Assembly (NCBI GenBank): GCA_017524725.1
Contig: JAFXUZ010000004.1
Span: 36,155 to 100,154, forward strand
Source of the DNA: Clostridia bacterium
Lineage (GTDB): Bacteria > Bacillota > Clostridia > Christensenellales > Aristaeellaceae
Reading direction: 5' to 3'
Length of the DNA: 64,000 nt
Shown: in pieces, positions 18,337 to 27,125 of the stretch
Position numbering within the stretch: the stretch's first letter is position 1
Layout: each line of letters starts with the position of its first letter
Position numbers and translations under genes: made by a program
The notes under the pieces: generated by a model
Seen by the model: the letters and a program-made list of their open reading frames with translations, nothing else
What the model was told of the DNA's origin: nothing
The model's database searches: none

Positions 18337-19143
18337 ATGAACGCTGGCTTTGACGCATTGCGGGTGACGGACGGCGTATGGCACATCCGGGACGCGATGG
18401 GCGTGTGCGCGACCCTGATCGCAGGGCTTGAAAGGGCGGTCCTTGTGGACGCGGCCTACGGCGTCGGGGACCTGAATTCCTTTGTCCGGGGCCTGACGGA
18501 CCTGCCCCTTGAGGTGGTCCTGACCCATGGACATCACGACCATGCCCTGGGGGCCATGGGCTTTGACGCGGTAGGGCTCCTTCCCGCGGAGGCGGAGGTT
18601 TTTCGGGAATACACCTGCTTTTCCCGCCGGGAAAGGGTGCTGGAGCAGGCCGCGGCGAAGGGGATCGTGATCGCGGGGCGGGAAAGGGAGGAATACCTCG
18701 AACGTCCGATGCCCGCCCTGAAAATGCTGGAAGCGGGGGACATGGACCTGGGCGGCGTGACGGCGCGCCTCATCCCATGTCCCGGGCATACCCCCGGGAG
18801 CCTTGCCGTATGGATCCCGGAGAAGGGCATCCTGCTGCCCGGGGACAACTACAACCCCTGCACCTGGGTGTTTTTCCATGAAGCCCTGGGGCCGCGGAGC
18901 TACAGGGAAAATGTGAAAAAACTGCTTTCCCTGTCCTTTGACACCGTGCTCTGCCCCCATGACCATCGTCCCCGGACGCGGAAAAACATGGAGGATTTCC
19001 TCCGCGCCATCGGGGACGCCGGGCTTGAAGGGGCCGTCCCGTCCCGCGACGGGGAAGGCGCCGGGGTGGATACTCTTGAGGTCCTTATGCCCGACGGGCA
19101 GAAATTTGTTTTTTCCCGCGAAAAATATATTCGGGGGCTGTGA
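18337..19143 (+). CDS. metallo-beta-lactamase fold hydrolase
   Basis: This 268-residue protein has the di-metal motif THGHHDHA (about 62-69), the later ligand region CPGHTPGSLAVW and the ending VLCPHDHRPR. This is the glyoxalase-II/MBL superfamily architecture, and no signal peptide is present. The reaction is not identifiable. Within a glycosidase run it may hydrolyse an ester, a lactone or a phosphorylated sugar, which is inference. It starts at ATG 18337 after GAAAGGAAGGG. It is probably cotranscribed with the GH2 upstream and the GH39 gene 36 bases downstream. Confidence 0.8.
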   Translation: MNAGFDALRVTDGVWHIRDAMGVCATLIAGLERAVLVDAAYGVGDLNSFVRGLTDLPLEVVLTHGHHDHALGAMGFDAVGLLPAEAEVFREYTCFSRRERVLEQAAAKGIVIAGREREEYLERPMPALKMLEAGDMDLGGVTARLIPCPGHTPGSLAVWIPEKGILLPGDNYNPCTWVFFHEALGPRSYRENVKKLLSLSFDTVLCPHDHRPRTRKNMEDFLRAIGDAGLEGAVPSRDGEGAGVDTLEVLMPDGQKFVFSREKYIRGL

Positions 19144-19179
19144 AAGGCCCCGGCAAACGATATTTACGGAGGTGTCCCA

Positions 19180-20679
19180 ATGGCGGACTGGCTGATCGAA
19201 CCGGACAAAAACAGCGGCGAAAAGTTTCATAACTATGCTTCCTTCTGCGTGGGCACGGGCCGGATGGGCCTGGCGCTGCAAAAGGAATACCAGGACGAAC
19301 TCAGGGCGGTGCAGGCCCTGTGCGGCTTTGAATATATCCGCGGGCACGGCCTGTTCAGCGACGACATGGCGATCTACCAGGAGCGCAGGGATCCGGACGG
19401 CGTCACCCGGGTGCAGTACTGCTTCACTTACCTGGACCGGGTGATGGATTCCTACCTGGAGATGGGCCTGAGGCCGTTCCTGGAGCTGGGCTTCATGCCC
19501 GGGGCCCTGGCGAGCGGCACCCAGACCATCTTTTACTGGAAGGGACATACGACCCCGCCGAAGGACATGGCCAAATGGACGGACCTGGTGGAGGCCACCC
19601 TCACCCACCTGAAGGAGCGCTACGGCGAAGACGAGGTCTCCCGGTGGCCCGCGGAGGTGTGGAACGAACCGAACCTTCCCGGCTTCTGGGAAAATGCCGA
19701 CAAGGAAAAGTACCTGGAGCTCTATGACGCCACCGCCCGGGCGGTGAAACGGGCGGTCCCCGCCATGCGGGTCGGCGGCCCCGCCATCTGCGGAGGGACG
19801 GGCAGCCAGGAATGGGTAAGGGATTTCCTTACCTTCTGCCGGGAACATTCGTCCCCCGTGAACTTCGTCACCCGCCATGCCTACATGGGCCAGACCCCCG
19901 AGCACCGGGGCAGGTATTTGTACCACCCCATGTGCGATGTGGAGTATACCGTCGCCGAGATGGCCGAGACCCGGGAGATCATCGATTCCTTCCCGGAGTA
20001 TAAGGATCTCCCGATGTATATCACCGAATTCAACACCTCCTACAATCCCTTCTGCCCCATCCACGACACGGTTCTGAACGCGGCGATCACCGCGGGGCTG
20101 CTGGCGCGGCTGGGGGACGTGGCCCGGGGTTACAGCTACTGGACCTTCGGCGACGTGTTCGAGGAGATGGGCGTACCTACCCGCCCCTTCCACGGCGGCT
20201 TCGGGCTGATGGCCGCCGGGAACATTCCCAAGCCGACGCTGTGGACCTTTGCGTTCTTCAGCCGGCTGAAGGGCAGGTGCGTGCACCGGGACGCCCACAG
20301 CGTGGTGACGGTAAAAGAGGACGGCACCTGGGAAGGCGTCGTGTGGAACGAGGGAAGGGAAAACAAATTGTTCCGCTCCACCGTTGCCCTTCCCGGGGAC
20401 GCCGTCATGGCCCTGACCGAGGAACGGGTCGAGGACGGGGGCAGCGATCCCCTGAAGATCTGGCATGACCTGGGCGAGCCTGCCGTTATATCGAAAGAGA
20501 CGGAAGCGCTTTTGAGGCAGAGCGGCGCGCCCCGCGTTTCCTCCCGGCGCATCGGCGGGCCTCACGGTCCTTACACCCTTGAGATCGGGGGCAGCGGGGT
20601 GTGCTTCTTCAGGGCGCGTCCCCTGAAAGAAGAGGCTGATCCCGGATATGATTATTCCTATTATGACAGCCGGGACTGA
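19180..20679 (+). CDS. glycoside hydrolase family 39 beta-xylosidase
   Basis: This 499-residue cytoplasmic enzyme has no signal peptide. The acid/base is E163 in AEVWNEPNLPGFW and the nucleophile is E283 in YITEFNTSYNP, both exact GH39 signatures. They are followed by HDTVLNAA, YSYWTFGDVFEE and PFHGGFGLM. GH39 beta-xylosidases are retaining enzymes that cut xylo-oligosaccharides from the non-reducing end, and the length matches known members (about 500). GGAGGTG precedes ATG 19180. The GH67 next door suggests joint processing of glucuronoxylan oligomers after import. Confidence 0.92.
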   Translation: MADWLIEPDKNSGEKFHNYASFCVGTGRMGLALQKEYQDELRAVQALCGFEYIRGHGLFSDDMAIYQERRDPDGVTRVQYCFTYLDRVMDSYLEMGLRPFLELGFMPGALASGTQTIFYWKGHTTPPKDMAKWTDLVEATLTHLKERYGEDEVSRWPAEVWNEPNLPGFWENADKEKYLELYDATARAVKRAVPAMRVGGPAICGGTGSQEWVRDFLTFCREHSSPVNFVTRHAYMGQTPEHRGRYLYHPMCDVEYTVAEMAETREIIDSFPEYKDLPMYITEFNTSYNPFCPIHDTVLNAAITAGLLARLGDVARGYSYWTFGDVFEEMGVPTRPFHGGFGLMAAGNIPKPTLWTFAFFSRLKGRCVHRDAHSVVTVKEDGTWEGVVWNEGRENKLFRSTVALPGDAVMALTEERVEDGGSDPLKIWHDLGEPAVISKETEALLRQSGAPRVSSRRIGGPHGPYTLEIGGSGVCFFRARPLKEEADPGYDYSYYDSRD

Positions 20680-20693
20680 AGATGAAGACCTCT

Positions 20694-20716
20694 CATGCCG
20701 GGCGGACACCGGCATG
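20694..20716 (+). other. intercistronic hairpin between the GH39 and GH67 genes
   Basis: CATGCCGG (20694-20701) pairs perfectly with CCGGCATG (20709-20716) around GCGGACA. No T-run follows, so a processing or stability role is more likely than termination. Confidence 0.45.
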
Positions 20717-20749
20717 TTCTGAAAAAACCTGTTACAGGGAGGTATCGGA

Positions 20750-22588
20750 ATGAGCGTGTGGGACGGACACAGGGGATGGCTCGGCGCCCTGGACGCCGGG
20801 ATCACGGACAGGGATATGACGACCTCGGAGATCGCCCGGGCGGAGGCGGACTGCTGCTTCGAAAAGGGTATGGTTGCCCTTGAGGAGGACGGATCCCTTG
20901 GAGAGGGCTTTAGGATCCTTGCCGAGGGGGACGGATTCCGCGTCCGGGGAGGCAAAACGGGGCTGCTCTACGGCGTATACCGGCTGATCCGGCATCGCCT
21001 GGGCGGGGAAAAACTGCCGGACGGGGACGAAAAGCCCCGGTATGACCTCAGGATGATCGATTGCTGGGACAATATGGACGGCACGGTGGAGCGCGGCTAC
21101 AGCGGACGCTCCATATGGTTTGAGGATGGCAGGCTCACTTACCGGCCGGAGAGGATCCGTATGCTGGGAAGGCTCCTGGCTTCCGTGGGCGTCAACTGCC
21201 TGTGCATCAATAACGTCAACGTGCACGAGCCGGCCCAGGGCCTGATCGACGAAATGCTGCCGGACCTTAAGGCTATGGCCGGCCTTCTGAGGCCTTTCGG
21301 GGTCCGCCTGATGGTGTCGGTGGATTTTGCCATGCCCATGCGCTGCGGCGTGTCCACCGCCGACCCCCTGGACGGGGAGGTCGCCGCCTGGTGGAAGGAC
21401 CGGGCCGAAAAGGTGTACGCCGCCGTACCGGACCTGGCCGGGTTCCTGGTGAAGGCCGACAGCGAGCATCGCCCCGGCCCCTTTACCTACGGGCGCACCC
21501 ATGCCGACGGGGCGAACATGCTTGCCCGGGCCCTCAGGCCCTTCGGCGGCGTCCTCGTGTGGCGGGCTTTTGTTTACAACTGCATGCAGGACTGGCGGGA
21601 CACCCGCACCGACCGTCCGAAGGCGGCGTATGAGACCTACCAGCCCCTGGACGGGCAGTTTGACGAAAACGTCATCCTGCAGGTCAAGCACGGCCCCTTC
21701 GATTTCCAGGTACGCGAGCCCCTGAGCCCGCTGCTTCTGTCCATGAAGCATACCCGCCTGGCGGTGGAGTTCCAATTGGCCCAGGAATACACCGGGCACC
21801 AGATCGACCTGTATTATATGCCGCCCATGTGGGACGAGGTGTTTTCGGCCATGGGAAAGGACAGGGTCGTCTCCATCGCGGCGGTATCCAACCTGGGCCG
21901 GGACGACTGCTGGACCGGGAATCCCCTGGCGCTGGCCAACCTCTTTGCCTACGGACGCTATGCCTGGGATCCCATGTGCGGCGCGGAGGAGACCGCGCGC
22001 ATCTTTACCCGGATGACCTGGGGCTTTGAAAAGGGGGACGAGGACACCCTGGCGAAAGCCCTGATGGCGTCCCGCGGAATCTATGAAAAGTACTGCGCGC
22101 CGCTTGGGATCTGCTGGATGGTGAGCCCCAACGGCCATTACGGCCCGAGCCCCGACGGATATGAATACCAGCTCTGGGGCACCTACCACAGGGCGGACCG
22201 GGACGCGGTGGGCATCGACCGCACTTCCTCCGGCACCGGCTACCTGGACCAGTATCCCGAGGAAGTGCAGAGGATCTACCGCGATCCTGAGACCTGCCCC
22301 GACGAGTACCTGCTGTTCTTCCACCGGCGGCGCTATGACAGCGTGATGCGGGACGGGCGGACGCTGATCCAGCGGATCTATGACGACCATTTCGACGGCG
22401 CCGCCCGGGCGGAAAAAATGGCGGAGGACATAAAGAAGCTGCCCTTCCCCCCGGGGGACAGGGAGGAGATCTTCCGCAGGCTGGACCTGCAGGTCAAAGA
22501 CGCGGCCGAATGGCGGGACGTGATCAACACCTTCTTCCGCCGCCTTTCCGGCGCGGAGGACGAACGGGGAAGGAAGATATGGCGCTGA
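20750..22588 (+). CDS. alpha-glucuronidase, glycoside hydrolase family 67
   Basis: This 612-residue protein has no signal peptide. GH67 signatures are GKTGLLYGVYRL, RMIDCWDNMDGTVERGY, GFLVKADSEHRPGP and QVKHGPFDFQVREP. The AVEFQLAQEYTG motif follows. The Asp in GPFDF and the Glu in EFQ correspond to the family's general-base pair. These enzymes are inverting and release (4-O-methyl)glucuronic acid from the non-reducing-end xylose of aldouronic acids, so substrate must first be imported. The protein is shorter than usual (about 670-730) because the N-terminal domain is reduced. Its product would feed the uronate genes at 53.5-59 kb. Confidence 0.93.
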   Translation: MSVWDGHRGWLGALDAGITDRDMTTSEIARAEADCCFEKGMVALEEDGSLGEGFRILAEGDGFRVRGGKTGLLYGVYRLIRHRLGGEKLPDGDEKPRYDLRMIDCWDNMDGTVERGYSGRSIWFEDGRLTYRPERIRMLGRLLASVGVNCLCINNVNVHEPAQGLIDEMLPDLKAMAGLLRPFGVRLMVSVDFAMPMRCGVSTADPLDGEVAAWWKDRAEKVYAAVPDLAGFLVKADSEHRPGPFTYGRTHADGANMLARALRPFGGVLVWRAFVYNCMQDWRDTRTDRPKAAYETYQPLDGQFDENVILQVKHGPFDFQVREPLSPLLLSMKHTRLAVEFQLAQEYTGHQIDLYYMPPMWDEVFSAMGKDRVVSIAAVSNLGRDDCWTGNPLALANLFAYGRYAWDPMCGAEETARIFTRMTWGFEKGDEDTLAKALMASRGIYEKYCAPLGICWMVSPNGHYGPSPDGYEYQLWGTYHRADRDAVGIDRTSSGTGYLDQYPEEVQRIYRDPETCPDEYLLFFHRRRYDSVMRDGRTLIQRIYDDHFDGAARAEKMAEDIKKLPFPPGDREEIFRRLDLQVKDAAEWRDVINTFFRRLSGAEDERGRKIWR

Positions 22589-22657
22589 CGCGCCGCCGGG
22601 GATCAAACCGGAAGAACTGTTTTCAGGAAAAACACGGAAAGGGAACGCGAACAGTAT

Positions 22658-23359
22658 ATGGATGAATTCAAGATCACGGAGGATATGATCAGCCCCCTCC
22701 TGGACACCCGCTTTGTGAAGGTGTTCGATATCCGGTATGAAGAAGGAAAGCATTACTACGACGCTACGAGGCATGAAAAGGAGGACCTCACCTGCCTGAA
22801 GAGCGGCGGGGAGGTCCGGGAAATGACCGCCGACGCGGTCAGCTGCTTTGTGATCACGGTCTCCTCCGACGGGGAGGCGAAAATGCTGTTCAATTACGAA
22901 TACCGCTATCCCTGCGGGCAGTACCTGCTCAGCGTCCCCGCGGGGCTCAGGGACCGGGAGGACGGCGAAGGTGAAAAGGGCCTGCTTCTTGCCGCCGCCC
23001 GGGAGATCCGGGAGGAGACGGGCATTGACATCGGGCCGGAGGACAGCCTGACCCTGGTCAATCCCGCGGTGTTTTCCACCCCCGGGCTGACCGACGAGAG
23101 CAACGCCCTGGTGTGCGCGGTGGTCCGCATGGACGGCACCGGGCGGCTGAGCCAGAAAGGCGCGGAGGGAAGCGAGAAGTTCGACGGGTTTTTCCTGGCG
23201 GACCTGGAAACAGCCCGCAGGCTCCTTTTTACCGGCAGGGACGAGAGGGGCATGTTCTATTCCACCTATACCTGGATGGCCCTGTGCTGGTTCGTTTCGG
23301 GGCTTTGGAAGGAATTCCCCGCCTCCGGGGACGGAAGCGCGTCCCTGGAAAGGTATTGA
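22658..23359 (+). CDS. Nudix hydrolase (ADP-ribose pyrophosphatase-like)
   Basis: This 233-residue protein has the core Nudix helix REIREETGI at about 124-132, preceded by VPAGLRDRED. An insertion (about 10 residues) between the glycine loop and the REx2EE helix makes the G-x5-E-x7 part non-canonical. The upstream QYLLSVPAGL strand and the later TPGLTDES loop fit the ADP-ribose/NDP-sugar pyrophosphatase subgroup. An NDP-sugar or ADP-ribose substrate is inferred, not proved. It is the last gene before the LacI operator region and about 70 bases after GH67. The start codon choice is tentative because the ribosome-binding site is weak (AAAGGGAACG). Confidence 0.75.
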   Translation: MDEFKITEDMISPLLDTRFVKVFDIRYEEGKHYYDATRHEKEDLTCLKSGGEVREMTADAVSCFVITVSSDGEAKMLFNYEYRYPCGQYLLSVPAGLRDREDGEGEKGLLLAAAREIREETGIDIGPEDSLTLVNPAVFSTPGLTDESNALVCAVVRMDGTGRLSQKGAEGSEKFDGFFLADLETARRLLFTGRDERGMFYSTYTWMALCWFVSGLWKEFPASGDGSASLERY

Positions 23360-23372
23360 AAAATGAAAAAAT

Positions 23373-23384
23373 GCAAACGTTTGC
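23373..23384. promoter_or_regulatory. LacI-family operator palindrome
   Basis: GCAAACGTTTGC is a perfect 12-bp palindrome with the central CG typical of LacI-family operators. It lies 14 bases after the Nudix stop and about 245 bases upstream of the lacI-type transcription start. Confidence 0.55.
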
Positions 23385-23439
23385 TGCCTTTTCGGAGGGG
23401 TTTCCACCTGTGAAAGGCATAAAATAAGGAAAAACGGGA

Positions 23440-23479
23440 ACGGGAAGAAGCGAAGAAACTCGATTCTTCCCGTTTTTTT
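23440..23479 (+). terminator. rho-independent terminator after the glycosidase/Nudix run
   Basis: ACGGGAAGAA (23440-23449) pairs perfectly with TTCTTCCCGT (23464-23473), followed by T6. Confidence 0.88.
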
Positions 23480-23593
23480 GGTATTTTCAGGCCGAAAAAC
23501 GGGAGATCAGGCATTGCTTTTGCTCCCGAACGGCAAAAAAACAGGAAATTTATGCAAAGTGATAAAGTTTTTTCAATAAATCGAGGCATCCTG

Positions 23594-23622
23594 TTGACAT
23601 AAAAAGGGTCAGGGAATATAAT
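23594..23622 (+). promoter_or_regulatory. consensus promoter of the LacI-family regulator gene
   Basis: TTGACA (23594-23599), a 17-base spacer, then TATAAT (23617-23622). An operator-like sequence begins 7 bases downstream. Confidence 0.88.
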
Positions 23623-23628
23623 ACGGAG

Positions 23629-23642
23629 TGAAAACGATTGCA
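23629..23642. promoter_or_regulatory. LacI/CcpA-like operator over the transcription start
   Basis: TGAAAACGATTGCA fits the cre-like pattern TGNAANCGNWNNCA and shares the AACG core with the palindrome at 23373. Its position just after the -10 suggests repression of the regulator's own promoter. Confidence 0.5.
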
Positions 23643-23659
23643 AACGGGAGGGACAGTCA

Positions 23660-24661
23660 GTGGTCACTCTGAAAGACGTTGCGGCGGCCTGCGGCGTGTC
23701 TCCCGCTACGGTCTCCCGGGCGCTGAACGCGACGGGCGACAATCCCAGCCGCCATGTCAGGTATATCCGCCATGTGGCCGACAACATGGGTTACCGGCCC
23801 AACGCGGCCGCCAGGGCCCTGAAGACCAACCGGAGCGACAATATCGGCATCCTGTATGAAGACGTCATGCAGCACGAGTATTTTTCCTCCCTCATCGAAG
23901 GACTCAGGCTTGGGGCGGAAAAACGGGGCTACGACCTGACCTTCCTTGCACGGCACTTCGACGGAGAAGGAAAGGTATACGTTGCCGAGGCGGAATACCG
24001 GAGCCTGGACGGCATCATCGTGGTGCAGGCGGATTACGCGTCCTCCAGGATCCTGTCCCTGACCGGCTGCGGCCTTCCCACGGTGGTGGTGGACAACCGC
24101 CTGGAGGGCTGCGGAACGGTATTCAGCGACAATGCCGCCGGGATGGAAAAGCTGGTCCGCCATGTTGCCTCCCTGGGCCACCGCCGCGTGGCGTTCATCG
24201 GGGGGGACGAGGGAAGCGTGACCAGCCTTCGGCTGGGAGGCTTTTACAAGGGCTGCGCCGAAAGCGGCATCAGGGCTGCCCCCGAATGGATATTCCACGC
24301 GCATTACCGGGATCCCCAAAGCTGCTTCGGCGCGCTGGACTCGATTCTTATGGGGGACGTAAAGCCCACCTGCATCCTGTTCCCCGATGATTTCTGCTGT
24401 ATCGGGGCCATATCGGCCCTGGCTGCCCGGGGGATCAGGGTGCCGGAGGATATCAGCATCGCCGGGTACGACGGTGTGGAGATGGGCCGGCTGATGAAAC
24501 CGGCGCTGACCACCTACCGGCAGGATTCGGACGGCATGGCAGACCTGGCCATCCAGATGCTGACCGACGCCATCTCCAGGGGGGAACAGAGCGTGAGCGG
24601 GATCGCCACCGCCGAGGGGAGCCTGGTGGAAGGCGAAACCGTCCGGATGATCGGAGGCTGA
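23660..24661 (+). CDS. LacI family transcriptional regulator
   Basis: This 333-residue repressor-type protein has an N-terminal helix-turn-helix (VTLKDVAAACGVSPATVSRALN) and a hinge region ending NAAARALKTNRS. A periplasmic-binding-protein-like effector domain follows (IGILYEDVMQHEYFSSLIEG; LGHRRVAFIGG). The C-terminal half has the usual PEDISIAGYDGVE and LTTYRQD elements. It begins at GTG 23660 after GGGAGGGA. Two palindromic operator-like sites upstream and a GAAGCGCTTC palindrome overlapping its stop codon (24660-24669) suggest autoregulation and control of the downstream fibre-degradation genes. The sugar effector is unknown. Confidence 0.92.
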   Translation: MVTLKDVAAACGVSPATVSRALNATGDNPSRHVRYIRHVADNMGYRPNAAARALKTNRSDNIGILYEDVMQHEYFSSLIEGLRLGAEKRGYDLTFLARHFDGEGKVYVAEAEYRSLDGIIVVQADYASSRILSLTGCGLPTVVVDNRLEGCGTVFSDNAAGMEKLVRHVASLGHRRVAFIGGDEGSVTSLRLGGFYKGCAESGIRAAPEWIFHAHYRDPQSCFGALDSILMGDVKPTCILFPDDFCCIGAISALAARGIRVPEDISIAGYDGVEMGRLMKPALTTYRQDSDGMADLAIQMLTDAISRGEQSVSGIATAEGSLVEGETVRMIGG

Positions 24662-24769
24662 AGCGCTTCCGGCTGTCCGGCCGCAAAAGGCCTTTTGAAA
24701 ACAGGTTGAAATGACGGCGCCGCACAGCGGCGGCCTCATGATAGAAACATTTTTCAAGGAGGAATCGCA

Positions 24770-27007
24770 ATGAAAAAGCTGCTTTCCGTCATCATCGCCC
24801 TGGCGATGGTCCTGAGCCTGTTTGCCGCCGCCCTGGCGGACACGACCCAGACCCAGCTCGCCAGCGATCCCGCAAAGACCGACAATCGCGAATCCCTGAA
24901 CCAGGAAGAACCCGCTGAGGAACCCGCTGAAGAGCCTGTAGAGGAACCGGCGGAAGAGCCTGCCGAGGAACCCGCGGAAGAACCGGCAGCGGAACCCGCG
25001 GAAGAGCCCGCTGAGGAACCCGCGGAAGAACCGGCAGCGGAACCCGTTGATGAACCCGCGGAAGAGCCCGCCGGGGCCGAAGGATACCTGGCGTATATCA
25101 TGTATGCCGATGCCGCCTGGGCCAATCAGTACTGGGGCACCGACGACAGCGCCGTCAAGGCCGATAACGTTTATGTGGCGGGCGAGGGCGATTACACCGT
25201 GAGCCTGGACTTCTCCGCCGTTGAAGGCGGCAAGGCTCAAGGCCTGGCCTTCATGGCCCTGGGCCTCAACGAGGCCGAGACCGGCAAAAAGCTGTACCTG
25301 AAGATCAACGAGATCCTGGTCAACGGCGAAGCCATCGAACTTGGCAAGGGCTACACTTCCTCCGACGACGGCGTCGTCACCCGCATGAACATCTACAACG
25401 AATGGGTCTCCGACCTGCCCGCGGACGCCCGCAGCTATGACGGTGACCTGGAAGGCGCTTCTCCCGTCATCGTGGACAAGGCTGCCTTTGACAGCGTCGA
25501 GAATGTGACCGTGAACTTCACCGTTTATGAGAACATGATCGACACCGCCTACATCATGTATGCCGATTCCGCCTGGGCTGCCCAGTACTGGGGCGGCGAG
25601 GCCTCGGAACCCGTGACCGCGAACAACGCCCTGGTCACCGGCTACGGCGATTACACCGTGGGCCTGGAATTCTCCGGCGACGGCGCGCAGGGCCTGGCCT
25701 TCATGGCCCTGGGCCTCACCAAGGGCGAAACCACCTTCAAAGGCGCGTCCCTTAAGATCAACGCCATCCGTGTCAACGGCGAAGCCATCGAATTCGGCAA
25801 GGGCTACACCTCCTCCGACGACGGCGTCACCACCCGCATGAACGTGTACAATGAATGGGTCTCCGCCCTGCCCGAAGACGCCCGCAGCTATGACGGCGAC
25901 CTGACGGACTGCAATTGGATCATTGTGGACAAGGAAGCCTTTGCCTCCGTCAACAGCATCGAGATCGATTTCAGTCTGCTGCCCGTGACCGACACCGCCT
26001 ACATCATGTTTGCCGACACCAACTGGACCGTCCAGTACTGGGGCAGCGATGACGGATCCGGCGTGGTCGCCTCCAACGCCGTTGTGGACGGTGAAGGCAC
26101 CTATACCGTAGCCCTGGACTTCACCGGCACTGCCCTTGGCGCCGCCTCCGGCACCGCGTTCGCGGCCGTCGGCATCGTCAGCGGTGAAAAGACCTTCCCC
26201 GGCTGGTTCATCGATGTGAAAGACGTTAAGATCAACGGCGAAAGCATCGAAGTGGGCAAGGGCTACACCTGCTCCGACGACGGCCTGACCACCCGTGTGA
26301 ACCTGTACAACGAATGGGTCCCCGAAGTCCCCGCGGACGCCCGCGCCAAGAACGGCGACCTTGAAGGTGCTTCCCCCATCATCGTGGACAAGGCTGCCTT
26401 CGACGTGGTCCAGACCATCGAAGTGACCTTCGACTTCATCTATGGCGAAGCTCCCGCCGCCGACGAGGCTGCCCCCCTGACCGAGGCCGAGGCCAAGGCG
26501 ATGATGGCCGAGGGCTTCAAAGCCTACATCGGCGTGCAGGGCAAGGACACCTATGTGTTCCGCAATGCCTGGAACGACAATTACGGCCTGAACGATACCG
26601 AGAATCCCTTCTTCTACCGCCTCACCGGGTGGGATGAGAGCAACAACGCGGTGGACTACGGCGGGACCTTTGTGGATGCCGAGATCACGGGCAACGGTGA
26701 CTACACCGTGTCCCTGACCACGGGTGATATGGGCTTCGGCTCCACCGAGGCTTTCAATCTCCTCTTTGTTTCCACCAATATTCCCTCCAGGCTGGTCAAG
26801 GAAGGCTTCCTGACCATTGACGGCGTCAAGGTCAAGATCGGCGATGCCGCCACAAGGGAACTGACCCATGTCAACGACTCCGGCGAATATGTCCTCATCA
26901 CCCTGATCGATACGTACAACATCGGTGACGCGGAGTTCGGCTATACCGTGCCCGGCGCGAACCAGACCATTTCCATCACCTTTACCGTGAACGGCATGCC
27001 CGAGTAA
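24770..27007 (+). CDS. secreted multi-module protein with Glu/Pro-rich linker and four tandem beta modules
   Basis: This 745-residue protein has a signal peptide (about 1-23), then a Glu-Glu-Pro-Ala low-complexity linker (about 46-101). Modules 1-3 begin near residues 103, 257 and 407, each opening with A-Y-I-M-[YF]-A-D and containing W-x3-Y-W-G. Each also has GKGYT[SC]SDDG and YNEWV. A divergent fourth module begins near 580. No catalytic motif is seen. The same module ends the GH5 glucanase at 31480-33276, so it is probably a carbohydrate-binding domain. The protein may act as a surface or soluble glycan-binding scaffold. AAGGAGG precedes the ATG. It lies directly downstream of the LacI gene and upstream of the second ABC importer. 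Confidence 0.8.
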   Translation: MKKLLSVIIALAMVLSLFAAALADTTQTQLASDPAKTDNRESLNQEEPAEEPAEEPVEEPAEEPAEEPAEEPAAEPAEEPAEEPAEEPAAEPVDEPAEEPAGAEGYLAYIMYADAAWANQYWGTDDSAVKADNVYVAGEGDYTVSLDFSAVEGGKAQGLAFMALGLNEAETGKKLYLKINEILVNGEAIELGKGYTSSDDGVVTRMNIYNEWVSDLPADARSYDGDLEGASPVIVDKAAFDSVENVTVNFTVYENMIDTAYIMYADSAWAAQYWGGEASEPVTANNALVTGYGDYTVGLEFSGDGAQGLAFMALGLTKGETTFKGASLKINAIRVNGEAIEFGKGYTSSDDGVTTRMNVYNEWVSALPEDARSYDGDLTDCNWIIVDKEAFASVNSIEIDFSLLPVTDTAYIMFADTNWTVQYWGSDDGSGVVASNAVVDGEGTYTVALDFTGTALGAASGTAFAAVGIVSGEKTFPGWFIDVKDVKINGESIEVGKGYTCSDDGLTTRVNLYNEWVPEVPADARAKNGDLEGASPIIVDKAAFDVVQTIEVTFDFIYGEAPAADEAAPLTEAEAKAMMAEGFKAYIGVQGKDTYVFRNAWNDNYGLNDTENPFFYRLTGWDESNNAVDYGGTFVDAEITGNGDYTVSLTTGDMGFGSTEAFNLLFVSTNIPSRLVKEGFLTIDGVKVKIGDAATRELTHVNDSGEYVLITLIDTYNIGDAEFGYTVPGANQTISITFTVNGMPE
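24904..25074 (+). repeat. tandem coding repeat (Glu-Glu-Pro-Ala linker)
   Basis: About fourteen copies of a 12-bp unit encode E-E-P-A variants. A 33-base block is duplicated exactly at 24965-24997 and 25013-25045 (48-base offset), suggesting recent slippage or unequal exchange. Confidence 0.85.
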
Positions 27008-27018
27008 CCGTTCACCAA

Positions 27019-27066
27019 TGAAGAAAGGCGGCGTCAATTTGATATGAATTGACCCGCCTCTCTTCA
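27019..27066 (+). other. long intercistronic stem-loop before the second ABC importer
   Basis: TGAAGA-AGGCGG-GTCAATT pairs with AATTGAC-CGCCT-TCTTCA around TGATATG. It has no T-run. It sits between the secreted module protein and the permease gene and could partially terminate or protect the upstream messenger. Confidence 0.5.
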
Positions 27067-27125
27067 GGTTTACAGCTGAAACGGCCTGTGTTTTCCATCA
27101 GATCTCATGCGTAAGGAGTGATACT

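Noticed and set aside
18256..20955. Roughly 900-codon open frame on the minus strand opposite the MBL and GH39 genes
   Set aside because: Antisense to well-identified enzymes. The product resembles no family and is rich in Pro/His/Gly, as expected for shadow frames.
24904..25074. CRISPR-like array
   Set aside because: The repeats are 12-bp in-frame coding units without unique spacers; they encode a Glu/Pro linker.
23657..27037. Long open frame on the minus strand opposite the LacI and module-protein genes (over 1100 codons)
   Set aside because: It is a shadow of GC-rich plus-strand coding with third-position bias: there is no ribosome-binding site, and its product is low-complexity and Gly/Val-rich. 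Both plus-strand genes have clear starts and families.
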